NCBI GenBank assembly: GCA_910587145.1
Contig: CAJUMH010000003.1
Location: 57,964-121,963, forward strand
Length of the DNA: 64,000 nt
Direction: 5' to 3'
From: an uncultured Ruthenibacterium sp.
Lineage (GTDB): Bacteria; Bacillota; Clostridia; Oscillospirales; Ruminococcaceae
Part shown: positions 27,877 to 38,423 of the stretch, one piece after another
How positions within the stretch are numbered: the stretch's first letter is position 1
Layout of the letters: every line of letters starts with the position of its first letter
The notes under the pieces: generated by a model
The model's database searches: none
The model's input: only the letters and a program-made list of their open reading frames with translations
Told to the model about the DNA's origin: nothing
Translations under genes and position numbers: made by a program

Positions 27877-28152
27877 TTACCTCCATAAACTCCGATCTGC
27901 CGTCTGCTCATCCTTCATGCCCAGATATTGGGAGATCATAATACCTGCAATGGCGGCCACCGCTCCAAGCACGACAGAGTAAATAAACATCGGGCGTCCC
28001 GCGACCTCTACCGCCGATACCGCTGCACCTCCCAGCTGCCCCACCATCACCTGGTCAATCATGGAAAACGAGGATTGCAGCATGGATTGAAGCCCTACCG
28101 GGACGGCAATTCCAATTACATTTATCAGAAAGCATTCCTTTTTCACAATCAA
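27877..28152 (-). pseudogene. Truncated MATE-family efflux gene
   Basis: 91 aa. It reads as the first two to three helices of a MATE multidrug carrier (NVIGIAVPVGLQSMLQSSFS, MIDQVMVGQLGGAAVSAVEV, GRPMFIYSVVLGAVAA, ISQYLGMKDEQTADRS) and then stops. MATE proteins are about 450 residues, so about four fifths is gone. The break falls just before the ribosome binding site of the VOC fragment. Confidence 0.8.
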
Positions 28153-28194
28153 TCACCCGCCTTTCCCCAAAGCATACCAGGGAAAGGCGGGTGA
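28153..28194. terminator. 15-bp perfect hairpin
   Basis: TCACCCGCCTTTCCC (28153-28167) pairs with GGGAAAGGCGGGTGA (28180-28194) around a 12-base loop. It separates the LacI gene from the MATE fragment. No T tract follows. Confidence 0.6.
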
Positions 28195-28225
28195 CTGCAA
28201 TAGGTTAATCGCGTAACCCTCCGGG

Positions 28226-29236
28226 TTAATGATATAACCTCCTGCTACTGTTCCGCACTATAAATTGAACCGGAATCGTGACATCCTCGGTATAGTCCGG
28301 CTGTTCCTTCATCCGTTTCAGCAATCGAACTGCCATCTGCGCCCTTGCCCGGTAATCCTGCCGGACGGAGGTCAGGGAGGGGACAACCTGTCCGCAAACT
28401 TCACTGTCATCAAAACCAATAACAGAAATATCATCGGGAATTTTGACACCGGAATTCTGCAAAAAGCGGATCAGATCAACGGCATAGTGATCCGACACGG
28501 CAAAAATGGCGCTGTAACTGCGTAATTGGCCGAAATGCTCCCGATAATAACAAATGCGCGCTTCCCTTTCCATGGGGATCATCATAAAATCCGCCCGAAA
28601 ACCCAAGCCGCCGCACAGCCCTTCAAATCGCTGCTGATCCATGCACTCCTGATTATCGGAGATACACAGAACCCGGCGATGCCCCAGGCTTCGGAGGTGT
28701 TCGCCCACCTGACGCCCGCCGTCCCAATCGTCCAACTGGAGGTTGCAGATTTTCCCTTTGTTTTCAAAATAGCCGTCATAGACGACAAAGGGGATATGGA
28801 TGCGGCTGCGCAGCTCCTGCTACTCATGGCTGCAGAATCCCAAAATTACCATTCCCACCATATTCCACATAGACGCGAATGGAATCGTCGTCATTAAATC
28901 GGTGGTTTTCTGAATCATCATGAAATAATCGTTGCGTTCAATTTCATCTGCCAAATCGTTAATGGAGGATGCGATAAACGGGTCGGTCAACACGCGCCCC
29001 TCATACTTTTTGTGGTCGTTGAGGACCACCCCGATAATCCGGGAGCTGTTCTGAGCCAAAAGTGTTGCAGCCATGTTGGGGATATAGCCCCGTTCCTCTA
29101 ACTTCTCCTGCACTCGTTTAACCGTTTGCGCGGAAACTTTTTTCGTTTTTCCATGGATTACATTGGAAATCGTGGCGGTGCTGATGCCCAGCTCGTTCGC
29201 AATATCTATGAGCCGCACCTTATCCTCTGCCCACAT
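28226..29236 (-). pseudogene. LacI-family regulator interrupted by an in-frame TAG
   Basis: The single reading frame would code about 336 residues. The N-terminal HTH (VRLIDIANELGISTATISN, VIHGKTKKVSAQTVKRVQEK) and hinge are intact. At 28820-28822 a TAG falls after MVILGFCSHE, and the same frame then continues QELRSRIHIPFVVYDGYF and on to the end of the sugar-binding domain (ISVIGFDDSEVCGQVVPSL, SLTSVRQDYRARAQMAVRLL). No frameshift is needed. Only one codon separates this from an intact regulator. It lies directly downstream of the MFS gene in the same direction and probably controlled it. Base composition is lower in G+C than the MFS gene. Confidence 0.85.
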
Positions 29237-29342
29237 GAGTTACCACCACTTCTATGGCACATTCTGTCTTCGCAACAGTATAACAGGCTTTTCCGCTGAC
29301 AACAAGCTGAAAAACCGGCCCCTGTGTTTTGTAAAATAGTAA

Positions 29343-30686
29343 TTATTTTTTACTCTCCTGCCCTCCCACGCGCCGGTCGTGACACCGTTTGGCGGGGATC
29401 AGCGGCAGCAGCGTCAGCAGCACCAGCGCCGCGCCCGCCAGCATCAGCGTATGCGTGGGCAGGTATGCCGTCAGCCCGTTTTCGTCCCTAAACTGCCCGC
29501 TGCTCTTGATGATGGGGTTCGAGATAAGGGGCGCAACGATCATGGGAATGAGCACAAAGAACAAAATGCGGATGCCCTCGAACTGCCCGCGGGAATCCTC
29601 TGGGTAAAGCTGCTTGCTCCACACCGTAACGCACTGCAAAAACAGCACGTAGCCCACGCCCAAAAGGAAAAACGCCAGCAGCAGCACCGGGTTCCACAGC
29701 GAGGCGGGGTCGATATTTTCGGGCCGCACAAACAGCCCCGCCATGCCCACGCCCACGCAGTTCAGCAGCGTGGCGGCAATGCACAGCTGCGGGGCTTTGT
29801 TGTTGTTCAGCAGCTTTGTGCAGGGAACGGTGCACAGCATGGCAAGGATCAGCGCGGCGCCCTCGATGTAGCCCATCATATCGGGCGAAAAGCCGAGGTA
29901 ATAGATCATGTAATTGCCCACATGGGTAAAGTAGAGGTTAAAGGCAATAAAGTATACCGCCGTGGACAGGTTTACCCAGGCAAGCTCGGTATGCTTGAGA
30001 TAATTTTTGAAGTTCAGAATGCTGAAAAACTGCTCGCCGAAGCTGCCGCGGCGGCTGGGGCGCAGCGCGGGGCTTTCTTCCATGGCAAAAAAGCCGTAAA
30101 TGCCGAACGCGATTACCGCAACGCCCATCACCAGGAACAGCCGCATATAGTTGCTGTCGCTGCCCACGAGCATGCCGCCCACCACGGTGCCCACGATGGT
30201 GCCGATTACTGGCTGTGTGGCCAGCGCCGCGCCCAGCTGGCCGCGGTTTTGGTCTGTCATGTGGTCGTTGATCCACGCGTTCAGGCCAATGTCGTTGCCC
30301 ATCGAGCCGAAAAAGCTCATTACGGCGTCTGCCGCCACCACCGCGATGCCCACGGCCGCCAGCAGCTTGGCATTGTTTTGCAGCTCGCCCGAGACAAGGT
30401 ACTGCGTCAGCCCAAACACAATGGTAAAAACACCCCACAGGATATAGCCCAGCGCAATAAAGCTTTTGCGCTTGCCGATGCGGTCTGATACGCAGCCGAA
30501 CAAAAACGTGGAAAGCGTTGTTGCCGTGGCGGATACGCCCACCATCCACGAGATGATCGTGGGATCCTTGGCGATTTTGGCGTATACAAAAGTGTTGAAC
30601 CACTGGTTTTCCATATTCCAGCACAGCTGCCCCGCAACGCCCAGGCCCCAAACCAGAATCCAGAAATTGACGGATTTCTTTTTCAT
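29343..30686 (-). CDS. MFS transporter, probably sugar-related
   Basis: 447 aa, twelve predicted helices. N-terminal NFWILVWGLGVAGQLCWNME and the loop-2 motif FGCVSDRIGKRKSFIALGYI match MFS motif A; NRGQLGAALATQPVIGTIVG lies in the helix 4-5 region. A charged central loop (about 215-240, PSRRGSFGEQFF) separates the halves. The sequence has some resemblance to GPH-type sugar:cation symporters, and the neighbouring LacI regulator supports a carbohydrate substrate, but this is inference. GGGGAGG precedes ATG 30686. G+C content matches the backbone. Confidence 0.85.
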   Translation of the reverse strand: MKKKSVNFWILVWGLGVAGQLCWNMENQWFNTFVYAKIAKDPTIISWMVGVSATATTLSTFLFGCVSDRIGKRKSFIALGYILWGVFTIVFGLTQYLVSGELQNNAKLLAAVGIAVVAADAVMSFFGSMGNDIGLNAWINDHMTDQNRGQLGAALATQPVIGTIVGTVVGGMLVGSDSNYMRLFLVMGVAVIAFGIYGFFAMEESPALRPSRRGSFGEQFFSILNFKNYLKHTELAWVNLSTAVYFIAFNLYFTHVGNYMIYYLGFSPDMMGYIEGAALILAMLCTVPCTKLLNNNKAPQLCIAATLLNCVGVGMAGLFVRPENIDPASLWNPVLLLAFFLLGVGYVLFLQCVTVWSKQLYPEDSRGQFEGIRILFFVLIPMIVAPLISNPIIKSSGQFRDENGLTAYLPTHTLMLAGAALVLLTLLPLIPAKRCHDRRVGGQESKK

Positions 30687-30817
30687 GATATCCTCCCCAA
30701 AAGAGCGGGCCGCAGCCCTGCCCCAGCCGGTGCAGGGCCGCGGCCCGCGATCGTTATGCCTGTTGCTGTATGTGCTTTTGCCGGCGTGCTGCGGCCGGCG
30801 CTTCGCCTGTGCGGCGG

Positions 30818-30858
30818 GTAAGCCCCTTGCGCAAAAAAGGCTTGCGCAAAGGGCTTAC
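30818..30858. terminator. Long hairpin downstream of pckA
   Basis: GTAAGCCCCTTGCGCAA (30818-30834) pairs with TTGCGCAAAGGGCTTAC (30842-30858) with one mismatch and a 7-base loop. It lies 57 bases beyond the pckA stop; there is no T tract. Confidence 0.55.
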
Positions 30859-30914
30859 GGGCAGTGTGCGCAGAAGATCTGCATAGGGCTTTGCAAAAGC
30901 CGGCGCAGAAAAGC

Positions 30915-32522
<1,608 letters not shown>

Positions 32523-32641
32523 TGTCAAGATCCTCCTTAAAGAAGTAAGTTGATGGCGGCATGCGCCGAAGCGGCCGTGCAAAAAACGGCCGCCTTGCGC
32601 ACGCTGCGCAAGGGTAGTCATTCAAAAACCCATTTGGATTT

Positions 32642-32670
32642 ATTGTACCGCTTTGTTAAAAAAACTTCAA
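32642..32670 (-). promoter_or_regulatory. pckA promoter
   Basis: Read leftward: TTGAAG (32670-32665), 17-base spacer, TACAAT (32647-32642). A leader of about 110 bases follows. Confidence 0.7.
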
Positions 32671-32753
32671 GTCGTTTTGCGGATTTTTCGCCGAAAAGAT
32701 AAAAGATTTACACCCTATTCACAGGTTTGACGTTTTTATCCTCCGCCGCCCGC

Positions 32754-32823
32754 CCGGCACGCCGCGCTTCCCGGGCGAAAAACATTCGATCGCCCCGCTC
32801 CGGCACGCCGCGCTTCCCGGGCG
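32754..32823. repeat. GC-rich intergenic repeat, two exact copies
   Basis: 24 identical bases (CCGGCACGCCGCGC followed by TTCCCGGGCG) at 32754-32777 and 32800-32823. Variants occur at 37276-37305 and 19420-19435. This is a REP-like family of the genome's intergenic regions. Confidence 0.7.
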
Positions 32824-32907
32824 GGGGAAGTGGCGCTCCCCGCCCCGGCACAGATCCGTTTCCCCGCCCCGGCAAGAGGCAAATGCGGAAAACCTGCCTT
32901 GAGGGGA

Positions 32908-33003
32908 TTGTATCCGGTGACGAATTCGATATAATAAAAGGGAAAGGTTTTTTGCCGCACGCCCGGAGTGCGGCTGTGCAGGAAAACAAAGCCGCAAAAC
33001 CTT
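32908..33003 (+). promoter_or_regulatory. Promoter and structured leader of the AraC gene
   Basis: TTGTAT (32908-32913), 16-base spacer, TATAAT (32930-32935). The leader can form AAGGTTTT (32944-32951) with AAAACCTT (32996-33003), enclosing GCCGCAC-GTGCGGC (32954-32960 with 32968-32974). No riboswitch class recognised. Confidence 0.5.
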
Positions 33004-33093
33004 ACGGCGCAGCCGCGCGGGCTTTGCAAACGCTTTGCGTTCCTCGCATTGCCGTTCTCTGCGCCCGGCATGTTAAAAAAAGGCGGTGTGGGC

Positions 33094-34002
33094 ATGATGG
33101 GCTACGAGGCCATCCGGCTGGCGCGGACGCTGGCAGTGGAGGAGATCGTCTCCGTACACTATTTCGAGTATTCCAGCAGCTACTATTTTGAGGGGGAACG
33201 CCACGATTTTTGGGAATTTCTTTATGTGGACAAGGGCGAGCTGGACGTGTGCGCCGGCGAGGCGCACCACCGGCTTGTGCAGGGGCAGATCATTTTTCAC
33301 CGGCCCGGCGAATTCCACGCCCTTTCGGCAAACGGCGTGACCGCGCCGAATTTGGTGGTGGTAAGCTTTTTCTGCGGCAGCGGGGCCATGCGCTTTTTTG
33401 AAGGCAGGATCCTGCAGGCGGACGAGGCCGCCCGCGCGCTGCTGGCGCGCATCATCGCCGAGGCGGAGGCCGCGTTTTCTACACCGCTGAATGACCCGCA
33501 GACGCTGCGCCTGCGCCGGCGGGAAGCGCCGCCCGTGGGCGCGGAGCAGCTGATCGGCCTGTATCTGGAGCAGCTGCTCATAGGCTTTCTGCGCCGCGGC
33601 GAAACCGCCGCGCCCGCCCGCCCGGCAAGCCTTTTGCGCGAGCGCTCGCAGCAGGAGTTTATCGATCATGTGCGCCGGTATCTGGAGGAGAACATCTCCC
33701 GGAGGCTGACGCTGGCGGAGATCTGCCGCGATAATCTGGTGGGCCGCAGCTATCTGCAAAAGGTGTTTCGCGAAAAAACGGGCGGCGGCGCAATGGAGTA
33801 TTTTGGCGCGATGAAGATCGAGGCCGCCCAGCGCATGATCCGCGAGGGCGCCTGCAATTTTACCGAGATCGCCGCGCTGCTGGGCTACAGCTCCATTCAC
33901 TACTTTTCGCGCCACTTTAAGAAGGTGACGGGCATGACGCCCAGCGAATATGCCTCCAGCGTGAAGATGCTTTCGGCAAAGCACCGGGCGGGCACGGGGT
34001 AA
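33094..34002 (+). CDS. AraC-family transcriptional regulator
   Basis: 302 aa. The N-terminal cupin-type sensing domain (about 15-95) has FYVDKGELDV-like LYVDKGELDVCAGEAHH and IIFHRPGEFHAL. The C-terminal double HTH (about 195-295) has ENISRRLTLAEICRDNLVGR and FTEIAALLGYSSIHYFSRHF with KKVTGMTPSEYASS. Start chosen at ATG 33094 with AGGCGG upstream; ATG 33069 is possible. It precedes the galE operon in the same direction by 180 bases and is a good candidate activator of it, probably sensing a sugar. Confidence 0.88.
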   Translation: MMGYEAIRLARTLAVEEIVSVHYFEYSSSYYFEGERHDFWEFLYVDKGELDVCAGEAHHRLVQGQIIFHRPGEFHALSANGVTAPNLVVVSFFCGSGAMRFFEGRILQADEAARALLARIIAEAEAAFSTPLNDPQTLRLRRREAPPVGAEQLIGLYLEQLLIGFLRRGETAAPARPASLLRERSQQEFIDHVRRYLEENISRRLTLAEICRDNLVGRSYLQKVFREKTGGGAMEYFGAMKIEAAQRMIREGACNFTEIAALLGYSSIHYFSRHFKKVTGMTPSEYASSVKMLSAKHRAGTG

Positions 34003-34113
34003 GCAAAAAGCGCTGCGCGCGGCCGGCCTTGCGGCATTTGTACAAAAAACGGCACCGACTTTATACATCGGTGAATAATAGTGCAAATATTGTGCGGAAA
34101 AATCCATTTCAGC

Positions 34114-34136
34114 CGGCGGCAAAAAGAGCTACAATA
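34114..34136 (+). promoter_or_regulatory. Possible galE operon promoter
   Basis: TACAAT lies near 34131-34136, with a weak TTTCAG hexamer 17 bases upstream. A poor -35 would fit dependence on an activator such as the AraC protein encoded just before. Confidence 0.4.
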
Positions 34137-34182
34137 AAAGAAAGAGCATCCCGGATCAAAACAGAAAAGGAGCGGAAGGAAT

Positions 34183-35202
34183 ATGGCAATTCTTGTCAAC
34201 GGCGGCGCGGGCTACATCGGCAGCCATACCTGCGTAGAGCTGATGAAGGCGGGCTACGAAGTGATCGTGGCCGATAACCTGTACAATTCCTGCGAGGAAG
34301 CGCTGCGCCGGGTAGAGCGCATCAGCGGCAGGGCCGTGCCGTTTGTCAATGTGGATCTGTGCGACGAGGCGGCGACGGACGCGCTGTTCGGCGCGCATCC
34401 CGAGATCGAGGCCGTCATCCACTTTGCGGCCTATAAGGCTGTGGGCGAAAGCGTGAAAAAGCCGCTGGAATACTACACCAATAATTTGGGCTGTACGCTC
34501 ACCGTGTTGAACGCCATGCGCCGGCACGGGGTGAAAAACTTTGTGTTTTCGTCCTCTGCCACGGTGTACGGCGATCCGGCCAGCGTACCCATCACCGAGG
34601 ATTTTCCCACGGGCGCCGCCACAAATCCCTACGGCACCACCAAGGTGATGATGGAGCAGATTTTGAAGGACGTATGCAGGGCCGATCCCACCATGAACGT
34701 GGCGCTGCTGCGCTACTTCAACCCCATCGGCGCGCATGAGAGCGGCCTCATCGGCGAGGATCCGAACGGCATCCCCAACAACCTGGTGCCTTATATCGCC
34801 AAAGTGGCCGTGGGCGCGCTGGAGGCCGTGCATGTGTTCGGCAGCGATTATCCCACGCCGGACGGCACCGGCGTGCGCGACTATATCCATGTGGTGGATC
34901 TGGCGCGCGGCCACGTGGCCGCGCTGAAAAAGCTGGATACGAAGTGCGGCCTGTTTATCTGCAACCTCGGCACGGGCAAGGGCTACAGCGTGCTGGATGT
35001 GATCCGCGCGTACAGCAGGGCCTGCGGCAGGGAGCTGCCCTATGTCATTGATCCGCGCCGCCCGGGCGATATTGCCGAATGCTATGCCGACCCCGCCAAG
35101 GCGCGCGAGGAGCTGGGCTGGCAGGCCGAATACGGCATTGAGGAAATGTGCGCTTCCAGCTGGAAGTGGCAGAGCATGAATCCGAACGGATACAAAGCGT
35201 AG
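34183..35202 (+). CDS. galE: UDP-glucose 4-epimerase
   Basis: 339 aa, extended SDR. NAD-binding VNGGAGYIGSHTCVELM, FAAYKAVGESVKKPLEYY, SSSATVYG with catalytic Ser, and YGTTK for the Tyr-Lys pair. LLRYFNPIGAHESGLIGEDP and DGTGVRDYIHVVDLA are GalE hallmarks. It interconverts UDP-glucose/UDP-galactose, and many GalE enzymes also accept the N-acetyl forms. AAGGAG precedes ATG 34183. First gene of a tight three-gene operon (gaps 14 and 2 bases). Confidence 0.96.
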   Translation: MAILVNGGAGYIGSHTCVELMKAGYEVIVADNLYNSCEEALRRVERISGRAVPFVNVDLCDEAATDALFGAHPEIEAVIHFAAYKAVGESVKKPLEYYTNNLGCTLTVLNAMRRHGVKNFVFSSSATVYGDPASVPITEDFPTGAATNPYGTTKVMMEQILKDVCRADPTMNVALLRYFNPIGAHESGLIGEDPNGIPNNLVPYIAKVAVGALEAVHVFGSDYPTPDGTGVRDYIHVVDLARGHVAALKKLDTKCGLFICNLGTGKGYSVLDVIRAYSRACGRELPYVIDPRRPGDIAECYADPAKAREELGWQAEYGIEEMCASSWKWQSMNPNGYKA

Positions 35203-35216
35203 CGAAGGAGACGACA

Positions 35217-36146
35217 ATGAAAAAACCGATCCTTGTTGTGATGGCTGCCGGTATGGGCAGCCGATATGGCGGCCTGAAACAGGTAGACCCCGTGGGGGGG
35301 CACGGGCAGCTGATCATTGATTATTCCATTTTCGACGCGCGCCGCGCGGGCTTTGAAACCGTGGTGTTCATCATCAAGCATGAAATCGAAGAGACGTTCC
35401 GCACCGCCATCGGAGACCGGCTTTCAAAGGTGATGGACGTGCGCTACGCGTTTCAGCGGCTGGACGATCTGCCGGCCGGCTACGCCGTGCCCGAGGGGCG
35501 CGTAAAGCCCTGGGGCACCAGCCATGCCGTGCTGGCCGCGCGCGATGTGATCGACGCGCCGTTTGCCGTTATCAACTCCGACGATTATTACGGGCCCGAG
35601 GCCTTCCGCGTGATGTATGCGCATCTTTCGCGGCATCCCGATACGAAGGATGCCTACGAGTACGCGATGGTGAGCTATCTGCTGAAAAACACCGTTACCG
35701 AAAACGGCCACGTGGCGCGCGGCCTGTGCGCGGTGGACGGGCAGGGTTATCTTACCAGCGTCACCGAGCGCACGCATATTGAAAAAGACGGCGACGGCGC
35801 GCGCTTTACCGAGGACGACGGCGCAACATGGACGCAGGTTTCCGGCGAAACGCCCGTTTCGATGAACCTTTGGGGCTTTACGCCCAGCTTTGTGCGCGAG
35901 GCCGAGGCGCGCTTTGCGGCCTTTTTGGATACGGCCCTGCAGACAAACCCGCTGAAGGGCGAATATTTTTTGCCCAGCGTTGTCAGCGCGCTCATCGCCG
36001 AGGGCAAGGCGCGCGTAAAAGTGCTGCACAGTGCCGATAAATGGTACGGTGTTACCTATCAGGCGGATAAGCCCGTGGTGGTGGCGGCCATTGCGCAGAA
36101 AACGGCGGACGGGCTGTACCCGGACCGCCTGTGGGAGGAGGCGTAA
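35217..36146 (+). CDS. Sugar nucleotidyltransferase
   Basis: 309 aa, GT-A/RmlA-type nucleotidyltransferase. The N-terminal nucleotide loop is ILVVMAAGMGSRYGGLKQVD, the equivalent of GxGxR; FAVINSDDYYGPEAF holds the catalytic metal-binding Asp. WGTSHAVLAARDVIDAPF is the uridine-type loop. AAGGAG lies eight bases before ATG 35217. Being sandwiched between galE and a sugar 1-kinase, it most likely makes a UDP-sugar from the sugar-1-phosphate, taking the place of GalT. Exact sugar (HexNAc or hexose) is inferred only from the neighbours. Confidence 0.85.
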   Translation: MKKPILVVMAAGMGSRYGGLKQVDPVGGHGQLIIDYSIFDARRAGFETVVFIIKHEIEETFRTAIGDRLSKVMDVRYAFQRLDDLPAGYAVPEGRVKPWGTSHAVLAARDVIDAPFAVINSDDYYGPEAFRVMYAHLSRHPDTKDAYEYAMVSYLLKNTVTENGHVARGLCAVDGQGYLTSVTERTHIEKDGDGARFTEDDGATWTQVSGETPVSMNLWGFTPSFVREAEARFAAFLDTALQTNPLKGEYFLPSVVSALIAEGKARVKVLHSADKWYGVTYQADKPVVVAAIAQKTADGLYPDRLWEEA

Positions 36147-36148
36147 CG

Positions 36149-37258
36149 ATGGCAGATCCCGCCGAAAACAGAATTTCCGAGGCGCTGGCCGCGTATGATT
36201 TTGCGGGCGGCGTCGTCGGCACGATGCGCTATGGCAAAGGACACATCAATGATACGTTCTGCGTATATACCCAAACGGAAGAGGGCGACTGTGTGCGCTA
36301 CATTCTGCAGCGCATGAGCGCGGCCGCGTTTCACCGCCCGGACAGGCTGATGCAGAACATTGTGGGCGTAACGGACTATCTGCGCAGAGAGATCGCGCAA
36401 AGCGGCGGCGATACCGCGCGCGAGACGATGACCGTTCTGCGCACCCGGGCGGGCGAGACGTTCTTTACCGACAGCGCGGGCGGCGCGTGGCGCGTGTACC
36501 CGTTTATCGAGCAGACGCGCTGTTTGCAGACGGCCGAAACGCCCCGGCTGTTTTATGCCTCGGCCAAGGCGTTTGGCAGGTTCCAGCGCATGCTGAAGGA
36601 TTATCCCGCCGATACGCTGTTTGAGACGATCGAAAAATTCCACGATACCGAAGACCGCCTTGCCAAATTCGAGGCGGCGCGCGCGGCCGACGCGATGGGC
36701 CGCGCGAAGGACTGCGCGCCCGAGATTGCGTTTGTAAAGGAACACGCGGCCGACTGCGGCGTGGCGCTGGCCGCTCTGCGCGCGGGCAAATTGCCGCTGC
36801 GCGTAACGCACAACGACACCAAGCTGAACAACGTGCTCATCGACACAGCCACGGGCGAGGGCGTGTGCGTGATTGATCTGGACACCGTAATGCCCGGCCT
36901 TTCCATCAACGATTTCGGCGATTCTATCCGCTTCGGCGCGAACCACAGCGCCGAGGACGAGCGGGATCTTTCAAAGGTGAATTTTGATCTTTCGCTGTTC
37001 GAGATCTATACCAAGGGCTTTTTAGAGGGCGCGGCCGGCACGCTGACGGACGCCGAAAAGGCGTATCTGCCGTGGGGCGCGAAGCTGATGACGCTGGAAT
37101 GCGGCATCCGTTTTTTGACGGACTATCTGCAGGGCGATACTTATTTCCACGTGCAGCGCGAAGGCCAGAACCTCGACCGCTGCCGCACCCAGTTCAAGCT
37201 GGTGCGCGATATGGAGGCGGCGTGGGACGAGATGCGCGCCATAGTGGCAAAGTACTGA
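36149..37258 (+). CDS. Sugar 1-kinase of the NahK/aminoglycoside phosphotransferase fold
   Basis: 369 aa. N-lobe GHINDTFCVYTQ and RYILQRMSAAAF (Lys replaced by Gln/Arg context as in NahK), catalytic loop LRVTHNDTKLNNVLID, metal motif VCVIDLDTVMPGLSINDFGDSIRFGA. This layout is that of N-acetylhexosamine 1-kinase, which phosphorylates the anomeric carbon of GlcNAc/GalNAc. ATG 36149 follows GGAGGAG of the previous gene's end, two bases after its stop. With galE and the nucleotidyltransferase it would convert HexNAc to UDP-HexNAc. Homologues are also annotated as mucin-desulfating or generic phosphotransferases. Confidence 0.82.
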   Translation: MADPAENRISEALAAYDFAGGVVGTMRYGKGHINDTFCVYTQTEEGDCVRYILQRMSAAAFHRPDRLMQNIVGVTDYLRREIAQSGGDTARETMTVLRTRAGETFFTDSAGGAWRVYPFIEQTRCLQTAETPRLFYASAKAFGRFQRMLKDYPADTLFETIEKFHDTEDRLAKFEAARAADAMGRAKDCAPEIAFVKEHAADCGVALAALRAGKLPLRVTHNDTKLNNVLIDTATGEGVCVIDLDTVMPGLSINDFGDSIRFGANHSAEDERDLSKVNFDLSLFEIYTKGFLEGAAGTLTDAEKAYLPWGAKLMTLECGIRFLTDYLQGDTYFHVQREGQNLDRCRTQFKLVRDMEAAWDEMRAIVAKY

Positions 37259-37379
37259 GCTTGGCGGCAAAGCGGCTGCCCCGCACGCCGCGATTCCCCG
37301 GGCGGGGCTGATGGAATATTTTATGAGCGGGCTCGCTTGTGTGTTCATCTAAAACGAGGCGAATAGAAGCCAAACACTA

Positions 37380-37413
37380 AAAAACGCCAGCATCGCGAAA
37401 TGCTGGCGTTTTT
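37380..37413. terminator. Bidirectional terminator
   Basis: AAAAACGCCAGCAT (37380-37393) and ATGCTGGCGTTTTT (37400-37413), perfect 14-bp stem with CGCGAA loop. A and T runs on both sides serve the sugar kinase operon and the converging PG-binding gene. Confidence 0.92.
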
Positions 37414-37438
37414 GCCGTTTGACGGGATTTCCCCTGTC

Positions 37439-38251
37439 TTACAGCGTCGCGTTGAACGCGCTGATGAGGGCGGGCCAGGTGCCCGCGCCGACAATGCCGT
37501 CCGGCGTGAGGCCGGAGATGGCCTGAAATGCCGCCACGCTGCGCGCGGTGGCCTGCCCGTAGTTGCCGTCCACATTCAGGTGCGGGGTTCCGTGGATGGC
37601 GTTCAGATAGCTTTGCACAAAGCGCACCGAATCGCCCGTGGAGCCCACGCGCAGCGGATTGCCCGGATACGGCGTGACAACGGCCGTCGGGCGGCCAGCC
37701 GTAACGGCCTCATACACCGAAACGATCTTATTCCAGGTGTTCAGGCCAAGAATGCCGTCTGCGGAAAGGCCGAACTGCTCCTGAAAGCGGCGCACGGCGT
37801 TTGTTGTGTGATCGCCGTAGATGCCGTCCGCATTCTGCGGATTGATGGCGGTATAAATGCGCGCAAGCTCGTTCAGGCGGCGCTGCATATGGCGCACGTC
37901 CTCGCCGCGGCTGCCGGGACGCAGCGCGATGCCGGGATACGTATCGGAACTGCCGCCGATGAGCGTGTTGTATTCGCCTACGATCGAATCCCAGGTATTG
38001 CGCCCGATGAGGCCGTCCATCGAAAGGCCGTTCAGCACCTGATATTGCATCACGGTGCTGGCCGTGCCCGAACCGTAGCGGCCGTCTACAGTAAGGCGGA
38101 TGAGCGTGGGATACGCCGCGTCGCGCAGCCCGTTTAGATAAAGCTGCATACGCGCAACCTCGCTGCCGGAGCTGCCCGGACGCAGAACAACGCCCGGATA
38201 GGCGGGATCGGCCGCGACAATGGCCATGCCGGTATTTTGATTGCTTTGCAT
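37439..38251 (-). CDS. Three-repeat peptidoglycan-binding protein
   Basis: 270 aa made of three PG_binding_1 modules of about 85 residues: PGVVLRPGSSGSEVARMQLY (from ~20), PGIALRPGSRGEDVRHMQRR (from ~105) and GNPLRVGSTGDSVRFVQSYL (from ~193), each ending in DGxxGxxTxxAVxxFQ and a TWxxI helix. There is no signal peptide, catalytic domain or membrane helix. AAAGGAGG precedes the ATG at 38251. Signal-less proteins of this sort in Clostridia are often spore-associated, so a cortex or mother-cell role is possible but inferred. Confidence 0.85.
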   Translation of the reverse strand: MQSNQNTGMAIVAADPAYPGVVLRPGSSGSEVARMQLYLNGLRDAAYPTLIRLTVDGRYGSGTASTVMQYQVLNGLSMDGLIGRNTWDSIVGEYNTLIGGSSDTYPGIALRPGSRGEDVRHMQRRLNELARIYTAINPQNADGIYGDHTTNAVRRFQEQFGLSADGILGLNTWNKIVSVYEAVTAGRPTAVVTPYPGNPLRVGSTGDSVRFVQSYLNAIHGTPHLNVDGNYGQATARSVAAFQAISGLTPDGIVGAGTWPALISAFNATL

Positions 38252-38423
38252 GTGAAAATGCCTCCTTTCAACCCATCGTATGCACGTGCCGCACCGTGCG
38301 TGAAGGGGCCGGAAAGAAGGCATTTTCTGCCGAAAAATGTTTTTTGCGGAAAATCCGGAGATCGGGATGCAAAGGGAGGCGCGTTTCGCGTTTTAAGCGC
38401 CGACCGGCGCTTTTCACGGATTC

